A DNA stretch of 64,000 bases, from positions 1 through 64,000 of the forward strand of contig CASEBV010000010.1 of NCBI GenBank assembly GCA_949286415.1. Reading direction: 5' to 3'. The DNA is from an uncultured Bacteroidales bacterium (GTDB taxonomy: Bacteria; Bacteroidota; Bacteroidia; Bacteroidales; UBA932). The translations under genes were made by a program, and so were the position numbers. Shown here piece by piece: positions 8,737-17,640 of the stretch. The notes under the pieces were generated by a model. The model was not told the DNA's origin. It was given only the letters and a program-made list of their open reading frames with translations, and made no database searches. Each line of letters starts with the position of its first letter. Within the stretch, counting starts at the first letter, position 1.

Positions 8737-9312
8737 TCAGAGCATTATGCTTTTCGCAACCTTGTCTGCGGCCTCTTTTCCCTTGAGGTGGGCGAGGATT
8801 GCAAGCCCGAAGGAAATTGCGTGTCCTGCTCCCCGGCCTGTAATGATGTTGCCGTCCTCGGCGACGCCGTCTCTGGTGTATTTTACACCCTTCTCAAGAA
8901 GGGCAGGCTCGAATCCGTCATAGCATGTCATTGTCTTCCCTTCCAGTCCCGGGAGTTTGCCGAGCACAACACTCGGCGCGGCGCAGATGGCAGCTACCGT
9001 GCCGCCTTCCTCATAATGTCTGAGCATGAGTTCCATGAGCTTGTCGCAGGCTGCAAGATTGGTCGAGCCCGGCATCCCTCCCGGGAACAGCATCAGGTCT
9101 CCGGCAGCAGTGCCTTCAAGTTCAGCCCTTTCAAGAAATTCTCCGAATGACATGTCCGCGACCATCGGGATTCCGTGCGAACCCGTCACGGTCCTGTCAT
9201 CATATATTGAAACAATCCTGAGGTCGACTCCTCCTCTTCTGAGGACATCAATCGGGGCAAGGGCTTCAGTCTCCTCGAAGCCGTTTGCAAAGAAAATGTA
9301 TGCTCCTTTCAT
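8737..9312 (-). CDS. DJ-1/PfpI family protein
   Basis: The protein has the DJ-1/PfpI fold: an N-terminal FFANGFEETEALAPIDVLRR segment containing the conserved Glu, LFPGGMPGST in the middle, and AAICAAPSVVLG with the nucleophile-elbow cysteine around residue 107. The family includes chaperone/deglycase-like and ThiJ-type proteins. Precise activity cannot be read from sequence. The start lies 11 bases downstream of the stop of the truncated dehydrogenase, suggesting a deletion fused the neighbourhood together. It converges with the phosphatase gene. Confidence 0.88.
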   Translation of the reverse strand: MKGAYIFFANGFEETEALAPIDVLRRGGVDLRIVSIYDDRTVTGSHGIPMVADMSFGEFLERAELEGTAAGDLMLFPGGMPGSTNLAACDKLMELMLRHYEEGGTVAAICAAPSVVLGKLPGLEGKTMTCYDGFEPALLEKGVKYTRDGVAEDGNIITGRGAGHAISFGLAILAHLKGKEAADKVAKSIML

Positions 9313-9323
9313 GGCTTTGTGGT

Positions 9324-9803
9324 TTATGTTTGTTCTGTCTGTTTTCCTGTCGTGCCCAGGCCTATGATGCCGACATTGAGTCCTCCGAGTTCATGTTTCT
9401 GCTCCCGCCATTGCCTTTCTCCGAATCCGTGCAGGAAACGGACTGTCTCGCCGATTGCATATTCAGCCACTCCTTCGTCACCGTAGTCCCTTACTCCCAG
9501 TACAGTGATTCCATGTTCCTCTGCTGCCGCGATGTCCACATTGCAGCAGTTCCTGTCGTACAATGTGCAGCACATTCCTATGTATCTGATCCCGGGGCAT
9601 GATTCAATGACCCTCCGGCTGATGGCAGTCGTGAAAGAAACAAGCACGCAGTCCGCATCACCGATCCTGACAATGATTTCCCCGTCCGACGAGGGCCTGT
9701 CCCTGTACAGCCTGACCTCATCGGCATATCTGTGCAGCTCCTCTTCCGCTTCCCGGCTGATGAGCACGTCTTCTATGGCAACTGTTTTTCTGAATCTTTT
9801 CAT
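9324..9803 (-). pseudogene. C-terminally truncated D-isomer-specific 2-hydroxyacid dehydrogenase
   Basis: The 159 residues correspond to the N-terminal catalytic half of a 2-hydroxyacid dehydrogenase-like protein, including VLGVRDYGDEGVAEYAIGET before the NAD domain. The Rossmann motif begins (VGIIGLGTTGK) and then the frame stops five residues later. The cofactor domain and catalytic His are absent, and the DJ-1 gene begins 11 bases on. Family members are normally about 230-330 residues, so this looks like a 3' deletion remnant, although a short protein could still be made. Confidence 0.75.
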
Positions 9804-9848
9804 ATTTTTCCCGTAACAAATGTACGATTTTGTTCCGGGAATACAAAT

Positions 9849-11501
9849 TTATGGCAGGACTACGGAGCCGCTGCCTCCGCTTCCTTCTCCCCAGGCGATA
9901 TTTCCGTTGATTGAGATGCTTAAAGGAGATATTACGACTGCAATGGCCATCGCCACACCCGGCTTCAGCTGCACTCCGGCGGACGGCACAGGAAGGTTTG
10001 CCTCACCTCCGCCTGACGGTAAAAAGGTCGCGAGTAGTTTCCCTCCGCTAAGTGACTGGACGGGGAGCATGAATTCAAATGTCTCGTCGTACCCTCCGTA
10101 CGGAGTGGACAGTTTCGCAGGGATTACAACAGCTGATGCCCCGTCTGTATTTGCGGTAACTGTGCCTCCTGTGCCTATCTGCCCGTCTATAATGAACGGA
10201 TATTTCCATGTGAAAGTACCGGATGCCCCATCTTTATATGTGACATTTATCCTCAGTTTGGTCAGACAATGCTTGAATGAGAGATTTTTGCTTCCGTTGT
10301 AGGAAATCGAGCCTTCAGCATAAAGGAAGTCGCTTTGCCTGACTCCTTCAGCAGTGCTCTGGTCTTGCTGGACAGTAAAGGTCTCCGGTCTGGTGGCAGC
10401 ATATTCCTCTGTCATGCCGTATGCATACCAGCCTGTCACGGATACAGGAGAAGTTTTTGAACTCCACCGAAGAGGATTGTACGGGTCATCCGGCACAAGT
10501 CTGCCGTCAGATATCCGGTATGCTGCTGCCCCGTCATCTGTGGCAAGTCCGAAAAGTTCCCCTTCGTCCCATGTGTTGCCTGTGACGGCAATTCCGGTTA
10601 TCGCTTCTTTTTGCAGGGTAATATTGTAGGTATAGATTTTCCCGCCTTCGAATACGGACTCGCCGGCACTGTATACATAGTCCGTTCCGTCCGCAGAAAG
10701 AGAAATCAGAGGCGAGCCACCGGTCCTTTCATGAGGAATGACAAGGGCCTCAAATGATGCAAATGCTTCTTCCCTCACCCCGTCACCGAAATCAATGTCA
10801 CGATTGGGGACAGAAAGCAGGCACGGTTCAATTGCGGACAGTCCGGCTCCGCTATCCTCTATGACGCAGGTGCTTCCGTCGATCCTGAATACGCCTTCAA
10901 GTGGCTGGTTCACCAATGATACGGACAGGTCCGACAGACCGTCAGCCTTGCGGATATTCACCACAATTCTTGCCAGTCTGTGCCCGAACTCCAGTTGTAC
11001 AGGCTGCCAGCTGAATGTTACACCGTCTTTGGCAGCCCACAGGAAATCCTCCTGTGCAAATGTTTCCTTTGACTGCGACCGGGATATCTGCCAGACATCT
11101 CCGGTTCTGACCATCTGACCGTCTTCCGGAGCAGGATGACAGGCTGCAATATTCTTCTTTTCATCGCCGGAATTCCACCACAACGGATTGTCGCTGACGA
11201 GATTTGCCGAGACATAACCGTCTCCGGCAGATGTTTCGACTTTATAATGTTTTGTCGTTTCCCCGCCGTCATCTGTAGCCGCGACTATACCGGCTCCGTC
11301 CCAGTTGCCGTCAAATGTGCCACGGGTCTCAGGGGAAACTATAATTTCCAGCCCACCGGCAGCCAGTTCCACCGGATATTCACCAGGAAGGAAAGAGCCG
11401 TGGGGTTCGGATATCGTGCCCTCATACTCCTCTTCCGAACATCCTGCCGCCACAAGCAGAGTGATGGCAAATAATGATATTTTCTTCATGGGAATTTGCA
11501 T
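9849..11501 (-). CDS. Fimbrillin-family lipoprotein with two fimbrillin-like domains
   Basis: A lipoprotein signal ending in VAAGC puts the lipidated Cys at residue 21, with an alternative start at M5. The mature part shows two similar halves. Each has a 'W..GD/W' strand pattern, a Q-S-x-x-DFLYA/DFLWA motif (QEDFLWA in the first, QSDFLYA in the second) and a FxH-x-L-x-(R/K)-(I/L) strand (FGHRLARIVV and FKHCLTKLRI). This is typical of the Mfa-like fimbrillin superfamily, which builds surface fibres after RgpA-like cleavage. It is the last gene of the four-gene fimbrial operon. Confidence 0.85.
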   Translation of the reverse strand: MQIPMKKISLFAITLLVAAGCSEEEYEGTISEPHGSFLPGEYPVELAAGGLEIIVSPETRGTFDGNWDGAGIVAATDDGGETTKHYKVETSAGDGYVSANLVSDNPLWWNSGDEKKNIAACHPAPEDGQMVRTGDVWQISRSQSKETFAQEDFLWAAKDGVTFSWQPVQLEFGHRLARIVVNIRKADGLSDLSVSLVNQPLEGVFRIDGSTCVIEDSGAGLSAIEPCLLSVPNRDIDFGDGVREEAFASFEALVIPHERTGGSPLISLSADGTDYVYSAGESVFEGGKIYTYNITLQKEAITGIAVTGNTWDEGELFGLATDDGAAAYRISDGRLVPDDPYNPLRWSSKTSPVSVTGWYAYGMTEEYAATRPETFTVQQDQSTAEGVRQSDFLYAEGSISYNGSKNLSFKHCLTKLRINVTYKDGASGTFTWKYPFIIDGQIGTGGTVTANTDGASAVVIPAKLSTPYGGYDETFEFMLPVQSLSGGKLLATFLPSGGGEANLPVPSAGVQLKPGVAMAIAVVISPLSISINGNIAWGEGSGGSGSVVLP

Positions 11502-11509
11502 TTAAATTT

Positions 11510-13246
11510 CTAAAAGGCGCATACCGTCCTGACTCTGAATTTGTTCTTTTTGTACTGTCCTGTTTTCCCTATCACTCCGTTCTTCAAGTCGGCGCAATAG
11601 GCTCGCTGGACGGGATCGTTTGTTCTTGCCTGTGAAGCCTCCGTTGACGACCAATAATAGCCTGTTCCAAGTATCTCCGCATCCACGCCAAGGTCAATCA
11701 TCTCTGTCAATATCTCATTGATATATTTATAAGTATTGCCGTCCAAAGACCAGATGTTACCATTGCTGTCTTCATCCGTCAGCAGTGCCAGTTCCTTGAC
11801 TGAAGGTATATACCAGTCGCTGGCGCCCTCAAGAGTCTGGTTTGCATCTCTGAAATCCCCGATGGTATCTCCAAGGTAACATTTATAAAATATCTGTAAG
11901 CCTCCTGTCGTATTGCAGTATTCATTATAGGCGAGAATGACCATTGTGTTGTTGTATCCCAGCAGCCGGTTGCACTCGTTCTCCATCTCCTCGTCGGCAG
12001 GAGAGATTGCCGCAACCTCAGTATAGCCGTTGAATGAGGCCGACTTCTGCCATTCGTATATGCTCGCATAGTAACTTGAAGACGACGACCAGTACTGACT
12101 CTGCGATGCGTCTTTGAGAGAAACGATGAGTCCGTGTGAGCACTCCGGAAAATCCGTCATCAGGACTTTGTCTCCCGCAAGGTCAGTATCGGGATAACTC
12201 CCGTCATAAGTCCAGAATACAATGCCCCTGACTCCCCGGATCTGTTCGTCTGACAATGTCGAGAAGTCGTCTGAGCGCAGGAATGTGCCGTCAGACATGG
12301 CCAGGTCGCCCTTAAGAACTTCTGCCGGATCGGAAATGTTGCCCAGTGGGACCGGGATTATCGCCTCTCCGCTTTCTCCACCCTCTCCGTTGCCGGGTGT
12401 CCAGTCGGTGATGGTGGCGGTCACGTCAAGCCGGGACTTGTTCACCGTGATGTCATAGACATATTTCTTGCCTGCCTCGAATTTGTCCGCTTTGGAATTA
12501 TTCAAATCCCAGTTGAAGAAGCTGCTTCCGTTTGACAGTTCAAGGTGGAGCGTCATGCCGTCGAAGTTCGCGCTCGGCAGGACGATTCCTTCGGAGGAGG
12601 TGCCGTCGGCATCGGTGTCCAAGGTCAGCGTGGCAGGTGTATTCGTGCCCACGACAACCTCACCGTCGGGCTTCGTCACGTCGAAGAGGGCTTTGGTCTG
12701 CTGGTTGGTCAGTTGTACCTTCATTCCGGTTAGTTCCGAGAGAGCCATGCCGTCTCCGGGTTTGAACGTGAGGACAATCTTCGACAGCTTGTGCTCGAAG
12801 TTGAACGTCACCGTATTCTTGCTGCGATCGGCGGTCTGCGTGCCTGCCGCCATAAAGTCGATAGCACTTTGGTCGCTCTGGTCGGTCACGTTCACTGTAT
12901 AAACTCCGTCTGTCATCGCGGTCGCTGTGTACGGGTAGTAAGCCACGAAGTCCAAAGACGAGCCGTCTGTGGGCAAATAGATAGTGGTGCCGTCAGGGGT
13001 GAACGCGCCGTCGCCTCCCGTGGTCACATACCGTACATTGGAGTATGCCTGCGTGGAAGCATCTCCCTGAGTGAAGCCGAATATGCCGATGTCATCGCCT
13101 GCCTCCCAAGTTGCATCGTAGGCGCGGGTCTGGATGCCGCTGGTCACTTGCAGGGCGACACGGGTGTCGGTATCAGGAGTCATTTCCCCTTTGTTGCAGG
13201 CCGCAACGGAAAGAACTGCAGCAGCCAATAGAATGTATCGTTTCAT
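11510..13246 (-). CDS. Fimbrillin-family lipoprotein with C-terminal FISUMP/DUF1566-like domain
   Basis: The signal peptide ends VAAC with Cys17 lipidated. Residues ~30-280 form a fimbrillin-like domain, with DDIGIFGF, LDFVAYYPY, IDFMAAG and FEHKLSKIVLTF as family landmarks. The C-terminal ~250 residues contain ASDWYIPSVKELALL and GTGYYWSSTEAS, matching the DUF1566/FISUMP-type domain seen at the tips of Bacteroidales surface fibres. This suggests a stalk or tip fimbrial subunit with a C-type-lectin-like adhesive end; that role is inferred. It lies 8 bases before the next fimbrillin. Confidence 0.85.
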   Translation of the reverse strand: MKRYILLAAAVLSVAACNKGEMTPDTDTRVALQVTSGIQTRAYDATWEAGDDIGIFGFTQGDASTQAYSNVRYVTTGGDGAFTPDGTTIYLPTDGSSLDFVAYYPYTATAMTDGVYTVNVTDQSDQSAIDFMAAGTQTADRSKNTVTFNFEHKLSKIVLTFKPGDGMALSELTGMKVQLTNQQTKALFDVTKPDGEVVVGTNTPATLTLDTDADGTSSEGIVLPSANFDGMTLHLELSNGSSFFNWDLNNSKADKFEAGKKYVYDITVNKSRLDVTATITDWTPGNGEGGESGEAIIPVPLGNISDPAEVLKGDLAMSDGTFLRSDDFSTLSDEQIRGVRGIVFWTYDGSYPDTDLAGDKVLMTDFPECSHGLIVSLKDASQSQYWSSSSSYYASIYEWQKSASFNGYTEVAAISPADEEMENECNRLLGYNNTMVILAYNEYCNTTGGLQIFYKCYLGDTIGDFRDANQTLEGASDWYIPSVKELALLTDEDSNGNIWSLDGNTYKYINEILTEMIDLGVDAEILGTGYYWSSTEASQARTNDPVQRAYCADLKNGVIGKTGQYKKNKFRVRTVCAF

Positions 13247-13313
13247 AGTTTTATCTGTTATTTAATTCAATGTATTTTTCTTCAAAATATCTTTCTTGCC
13301 GGAAATATTCTTC

Positions 13314-14195
13314 TCAATATGCGTCGCCCTGTTCCCCGGAGCCATTGCCTGGTTTCCAGTCTTCAATTATGGCTGTGAAGTCCGCTTCATCGGGGGTCTC
13401 GGCTATGGTGCCGCCGAGGATAAGCGGTACGGTCTTGTCGCTGTTGAAGTCTTGCAGGGCTGCCGTGAGGTCGCTCTCAAGACCCGTGTCTGCCGGGTTG
13501 CCGTCGGTGTAGGTCAGCGTGGCGGTCAGTGTCTGTGTGTTTCCTGTGATGCCTAAAAGCCGCACGGTGGCGGTCCACTTGCCGGCATCGCTGCCTTCGG
13601 TTATCTTGGTGAAATGCAGGGCAACATCGGAGGCCGCTCCGTAGGTCCCGGTGGAGAAGTCCAGCGTGCCTGCCGCTCCGCTCAGGCTGCCCTTGATGCT
13701 CTCTATCCTGTCAGCCGCATCGCCCGTAGGCTCGATGACGAGGGTCAGCTGCCGCACCTGCTGGTGCATGGCCGCCGTCAGTTCATGGTCGGTGTCGGCC
13801 TTGACGGTCACTTCCTGCACGGAAGTGAAGAGCCAGCCGGGGGCATTGCTGATGTATGTTCCGTTGCCTGTTTCCGGGGCTACCGTAGCGGTGGTGCCGC
13901 TTATCGTGATGTCCTCGGGGGTGTTGTAGGCCGCAAGAGTGTAGCTGCCCGGCTCGAAGAGATAATCCGGCGCATGGGTCTCTCCGGTCTCCGTGCCGGT
14001 GTAGTCGCCCATTGTCACTGTCCACTCCGCAGGGATGTCCACGCCATCGCCACGGTCGGTCCAGTCAGCGGTGACGGTGATCTTGCCGGTGTCCGGATGG
14101 GGCGTGTCGTGCAGTTCGTCCTTCACGCAGGAGGTCGCGGCAAGCAGCAGGGCTGCCGCCAAAAGGGATGTCTTGTATATGCTGTCTGTCTTCAT
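13314..14195 (-). CDS. Mfa2/FimB-like fimbrial anchor lipoprotein
   Basis: The start at 14195 is preceded by an AAAGGAGG ribosome-binding site and gives 293 residues. A start 11 codons upstream lacks this. The signal peptide ends LAATSC with Cys23. The mature sequence (HPDTGKITVTADWTD near the start, YTLAAYNT, then tandem beta-rich segments, ending in a Gly-rich tail after IIEDWKPGNG) resembles Mfa2/FimB and DUF5119 anchor subunits of Bacteroidales fimbriae. It lies between the DUF3575 gene and the two fimbrillins. The family name is less sure than the operon role. Confidence 0.7.
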   Translation of the reverse strand: MKTDSIYKTSLLAAALLLAATSCVKDELHDTPHPDTGKITVTADWTDRGDGVDIPAEWTVTMGDYTGTETGETHAPDYLFEPGSYTLAAYNTPEDITISGTTATVAPETGNGTYISNAPGWLFTSVQEVTVKADTDHELTAAMHQQVRQLTLVIEPTGDAADRIESIKGSLSGAAGTLDFSTGTYGAASDVALHFTKITEGSDAGKWTATVRLLGITGNTQTLTATLTYTDGNPADTGLESDLTAALQDFNSDKTVPLILGGTIAETPDEADFTAIIEDWKPGNGSGEQGDAY

Positions 14196-14212
14196 CGTCT
14201 CGTCCTCCTTTC

Positions 14213-14971
14213 TTAAAATAGTTTCCACACTAAAGTCACGCCGGCGTTGATCGGGCCGATCCAGTGCTTCGTCTCGTTGCCGCTGCGCACCCGCACGCCT
14301 TCAATGACCTCGTATTTCTCCGTATCGGCGTTCAGGTAGCCTAATCCGAGGGTGAAGTCAAGCGCAAGTGCCTTGTTCAGCCGCAGCTGGTAGCCTCCGG
14401 TGATGCCGCCGCCCAGAAGGTCACCCTGCCTTCCTGTGCCGGAGAGTTTGTAGTTGAATTGTCCTGCCTTGAAGATAGCACCCACATACCAGGCTTTCTT
14501 CTCACCGAGATACCAGCGCGCTTCCGGAGCCACTTCCCAGAGTGCATAGCGGCGGGCGGCATTGTTCCAGCTCCACGATGTCCACGAGCCGTTCACCATG
14601 ATGCCCACGGACGGGCTGATGCGCCACTCGATACCGAGGTCGGGAGTGAGCGTGGCCCATCTGAGGAGATTTGTGCGCAGTTCAAGAGTATACTTTCCGG
14701 TGAATGTGGCTTTTTTGCCTGTCTGGCCTTCTGCCTGTCCGCCTGTGTCATCTGGGGCCTTGCCATCTGATGGGACTGATTCTTTGATGTCGGCTGGCAA
14801 CTCCTGGCAGAAACCATAATATAGAGCCAGCCATTGAAAATCAAAAGCAGCGATGCCGCTTGGCTCCTGTCCGGATGCGACGGCTGTTTCGCCGCGTTCC
14901 TGCGCCGAAGTCGGCACCATGAGAAGCGTCGTGAGCACGGCGGTAAGGATAATTTTTGAAGGATTATGCAT
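14213..14971 (-). CDS. DUF3575 outer-membrane protein of fimbrial operon
   Basis: The 252-residue product has a cleavable signal peptide (cleavage near TSA-QE). After a variable linker it shows the DUF3575 signature: LELRTNLLRWATLTPDLGIEWR, SVGIMVNGSW, ARWYLGEKKAWYVGAIFKAGQ and GYQLRLNKALALDFTLGLGYL. It ends in a beta strand with terminal Phe, as outer-membrane barrels do. DUF3575 proteins head fimbrillin operons in Bacteroides and relatives. It is the first gene of the operon and sits behind a 29-bp tandem repeat. Confidence 0.87.
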   Translation of the reverse strand: MHNPSKIILTAVLTTLLMVPTSAQERGETAVASGQEPSGIAAFDFQWLALYYGFCQELPADIKESVPSDGKAPDDTGGQAEGQTGKKATFTGKYTLELRTNLLRWATLTPDLGIEWRISPSVGIMVNGSWTSWSWNNAARRYALWEVAPEARWYLGEKKAWYVGAIFKAGQFNYKLSGTGRQGDLLGGGITGGYQLRLNKALALDFTLGLGYLNADTEKYEVIEGVRVRSGNETKHWIGPINAGVTLVWKLF

Positions 14972-14992
14972 ATTTTGTCTTTGAGTGTTTTG

Positions 14993-15050
14993 AATTATCT
15001 GATAAGGTCAGTCTCAGTGAAAATTATCTGATAAGGCCAGTCTCAGAGAA
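14993..15050. promoter_or_regulatory. 29-bp tandem direct repeat, candidate operator of the fimbrial operon
   Basis: Two adjacent copies (14993-15021 and 15022-15050) share AATTATCTGATAAGG and CAGTCTCAG; only two positions differ. The pair lies 22 bases upstream of the DUF3575 start and just downstream of the AraC-type regulator gene. AraC-family proteins often bind tandem direct repeats, so this is a good operator candidate. Confidence 0.55.
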
Positions 15051-15101
15051 CGCACAAAGATAAAGCCCCCATCTCATTCAATGATGGATTCAGAGGCTCT
15101 T

Positions 15102-15145
15102 GTTGTGCCAAACCATGCATGAGGTTGTGCCAAATCATGCACTGC
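15102..15145. repeat. 22-bp tandem repeat after the regulator gene
   Basis: GTTGTGCCAAACCATGCAT at 15102 is repeated as GTTGTGCCAAATCATGCA at 15124 with a 22-bp period. It sits between the regulator stop codon and the 29-bp operator-like repeat and could be part of the same control region. Confidence 0.5.
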
Positions 15146-15152
15146 AGGTATT

Positions 15153-17036
15153 TTATTGCTGTTGGTTCTTTCCGAAGCCTTTTTGGTAGACCTGGGGAGT
15201 GATGCCGAATTTTCTGGTGAATAGCCTGTGGAATGTCCTCAGCGACATGCAGCAATTTTCTGCCACTGCATCTATGGTCCAGTTCGGATTGTCGCGCAGA
15301 AGAGGCAGCGCATGGGAGAGCCGGAGATCCTGCATGTATTCGGAGAGCGGTTTCCCCTCGAATGTAGTGAACAGCCTTGCCAGTTTTCTTGAAGATAAGC
15401 TCATTCTTTTTGCGAATGCTTCCTTGTCAAAATCTTTCTGAAGATAGAGGCCGTTGCTCTCAATTTCATATTTGATCCGGTCAAATGTCCTGCGGTCGCT
15501 GTCCGTCTCTCCTGCCTTCAGGCTTTCTGTGCCGGTTCCGTTGCTTTCGCCTGATGCCTCCTTCGGCAACAGGGAAGACAATTTCACCATCTGTTCCTGC
15601 AGTTTCATGATTTCTCCCTGCTTGCGCAAGGCTTCGTCTTTGTAGCCGACCATTTTGTTGAGATTGGCTGTCAATGTGGCGTTTTTCATGGTTATGTCCT
15701 TGTTTTTGCGGGCGATGACCACGGTGAAGCCACCTCCGGCAAGAAGCAGCATGCAGGCTCCGCATGCTATCATCCATGCCATCCTGTTCTCTTCCTCTTC
15801 CTGCCTGATTTTCAAGTCTTTTTCTTTGCTGCCGTAGAGGGCGGCATAATCCTGGGCTGCGCTTTTCTGTTCTCGGAATTTAAGGCTGTCGCGCAGGATG
15901 GCGAGTCTTTCGAAGTATGATGAAGACTTCTGGTAATGGCCGATATCCCTGCAGGCGTAACCCAGAAATTTCAGGACCGATGCCATGTAATAGTTCACCG
16001 TGTCTTTCTGTCCGATGAGAAATTGTTCCCGGGGCAGGGTAATGCGGAAGATTTCGTCGTATTGCCCAGTGTCAAACAGATACGGCATGATCAGATAGTT
16101 GTTCTGGCTCAAATTTGTGTCAAGTTCGCAGAATCTGCGGTAGCACTCCCTTGCCTCATTTCTGCGCCCGGAGCGCGACAGGGCAACTGCCCGCTGGGCA
16201 TAAAGGTCTTTCATTTCTCTCTCTGCCAGTCCGTCTATGACAGGCTCGTTTCCGGAAGATTCCGATACAATCTTCTCCCAGGAGTCCAGTATGCGCAATG
16301 CATCCCCGTTGCGCCTGTCCCGTCCGTAGAACATCGCAAGTGTCTTGTATTCGTACCGAAGATTGTCGTATTTCAGACGGTAGTCGGTCTCTGCCATCAT
16401 CTCCGCGCCCTGCTCCATATATTTGTATCCGCGCTCCTTGTCTCCCTGGTAGTAGAGGCTCTTGCCCATGTTGAACAGGGCGATGGATTCCATCGGCTTG
16501 TCCTCCATTTCTTTCGCCAGAGTCATGAGCTGCCCTATGCACCGCATTTTGTTCACTTCGTCATGCAGCTTGTCATAGCATGAAATCTGGCGGTGCAGCA
16601 GTTCCATGCGGATGGTGTCGTTTTCTTTCACATAGGGGCTTTCCAATGCGGCATTGTAGAATTTCAGGGCATCGTGGTTCTGCCCTGTGTTGTAATTCAT
16701 GTCGCCTTCGATATAGTCAAGTTCCCATGCCGGACGGGTTTTTCTCCGGCGCATTTCCTCCATAATCATGTCCGACTTGCTCTTGTCGGAGAAGAGATAT
16801 TTGTAAATATGGTCCTCGTCCAGCAGACTGTCAGGAAAAGCCTTAAAATTCCCCCCCCAGCCGCCGTCATCTGCCGCAGCCGCCGCCATCTGTGCCGCAG
16901 TGGACGCAGACGCAGCAGACGCAGTTGCTGCAGCAGATGAAAGCGCAAGCAATGCGGCAAGTGCTGTGGGTAGTACTGCGGCAGGCATTGCGGCAAGAAC
17001 TGCCGATATTTTGACGGATATGAGCCTCATGTGCAT
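15153..17036 (-). CDS. Membrane-anchored TPR/AraC-type transcription regulator
   Basis: An N-terminal hydrophobic and very Ala-rich segment (residues 1-57) acts as signal or anchor. It is followed by a long helical TPR-like sensor region (~60-415), a membrane segment near residues 419-441, a coiled-coil linker (~450-490) and a C-terminal AraC helix-turn-helix (~535-627) with LSSRKLARLF and CCMSLRTFHRLFTRKFGITP. This layout is common in Bacteroidales regulators of surface operons. It lies directly upstream of the fimbrial operon in the same orientation and probably controls it through the repeats at 14993-15050. Confidence 0.85.
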   Translation of the reverse strand: MHMRLISVKISAVLAAMPAAVLPTALAALLALSSAAATASAASASTAAQMAAAAADDGGWGGNFKAFPDSLLDEDHIYKYLFSDKSKSDMIMEEMRRRKTRPAWELDYIEGDMNYNTGQNHDALKFYNAALESPYVKENDTIRMELLHRQISCYDKLHDEVNKMRCIGQLMTLAKEMEDKPMESIALFNMGKSLYYQGDKERGYKYMEQGAEMMAETDYRLKYDNLRYEYKTLAMFYGRDRRNGDALRILDSWEKIVSESSGNEPVIDGLAEREMKDLYAQRAVALSRSGRRNEARECYRRFCELDTNLSQNNYLIMPYLFDTGQYDEIFRITLPREQFLIGQKDTVNYYMASVLKFLGYACRDIGHYQKSSSYFERLAILRDSLKFREQKSAAQDYAALYGSKEKDLKIRQEEEENRMAWMIACGACMLLLAGGGFTVVIARKNKDITMKNATLTANLNKMVGYKDEALRKQGEIMKLQEQMVKLSSLLPKEASGESNGTGTESLKAGETDSDRRTFDRIKYEIESNGLYLQKDFDKEAFAKRMSLSSRKLARLFTTFEGKPLSEYMQDLRLSHALPLLRDNPNWTIDAVAENCCMSLRTFHRLFTRKFGITPQVYQKGFGKNQQQ

Positions 17037-17140
17037 TCCCTCCCTTTGAACTGTCGGATTTTCTCCAAATGCAAAATTACTTTATTTTTTATCATGCCGG
17101 GAAAATAATTTCTCAAAAAAGTAATCTGCATCGCGGCCGG

Positions 17141-17290
17141 TGGACAGGTGAAATTGTGTCCGACGGCCGTGATTTTCCCGCAAAAGTGTGCCCGATGGTA
17201 TTTTCAAAATGCCGACGGCCGCGAAAATGCCGGAAAACCGCGCCCGTTGGAGCAAAAAATGCTCTCCACCGGCCGCGGTGGACTATGAGC
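17141..17290. repeat. Dispersed GC-rich palindromic repeat, copy 1
   Basis: This intergenic block contains GATTTTCCCGCAAAAGTGTG followed by CCGATGGTATTTTCAAAATG and GCCGACGGCCGCG, then CCGCGCCCGTTGGAGC and CTCCACCGGCCGCGG. A nearly identical stretch (about 54 of 57 positions) is at 23592-23648, and a perfect-palindrome relative is at 59322-59352. No gene is present. Confidence 0.65.
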
Positions 17291-17295
17291 ATTTG

Positions 17296-17395
17296 AAGTT
17301 TTGAGGCCATCTGCGATTTTGAGACCGTCTGAGGTTCTTAGATTGCCTGCGGCTCTGAGACTGTCTGAGGCTCTAATATCCTATGCGGCTATGGG
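17296..17395. repeat. Degenerate ~19-bp tandem repeats
   Basis: Units such as TTGAGACCGTCTGAGGTTC, TTAGATTGCCTGCGGCTC and TGAGACTGTCTGAGGCTC follow one another between the palindromic repeat and tRNA-Phe. No coding content is evident. Confidence 0.45.
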
Positions 17396-17543
17396 AACCG
17401 GATGGACCGACGCTGCGGAAGATATTCGCAATCAATGCATTCATATTTCAGAATGATAATGATGACATCAGAGCCATTTTGCGGATTGACATTAATTTTA
17501 AGTGATTTTATGAATAAAAATTTGGAGTCTGAGAAATTTTGCC

Positions 17544-17551
17544 TATCTTTG
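17544..17551 (+). promoter_or_regulatory. -7 box of tRNA-Phe
   Basis: TATCTTTG matches TAnnTTTG and lies 16 bases upstream of the tRNA 5' end, a normal spacing for a Bacteroidetes tRNA promoter. Confidence 0.6.
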
Positions 17552-17567
17552 CAATCCCAAAACAAAA

Positions 17568-17640
17568 GGTGTCATAGCTCAGTTGGTAGAGCAAAGGACT
17601 GAAAATCCTTGTGTCCCTGGTTCGATTCCCGGTGACACCA
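17568..17640 (+). tRNA. tRNA-Phe (anticodon GAA)
   Basis: The 73-nt gene starts GGTGTCA and ends TGACACC plus discriminator A, giving a 7-bp acceptor stem. The D arm is present (AGCTCAGTTGGTAGAGC), the anticodon loop reads CTGAAAA (anticodon GAA) and the T arm is CCTGGTTCGATTCCCGG with an intact TTCGA loop. CCA is not fully encoded. Its 3' half is the attachment target of the adjacent island: 3'-end copies lie at 22304 and, shorter, at 23501. Confidence 0.96.

Noticed and set aside
17141..17290. CRISPR-like repeat array
   Set aside because: Units are palindromic and irregular and have no spacer structure or cas genes nearby.
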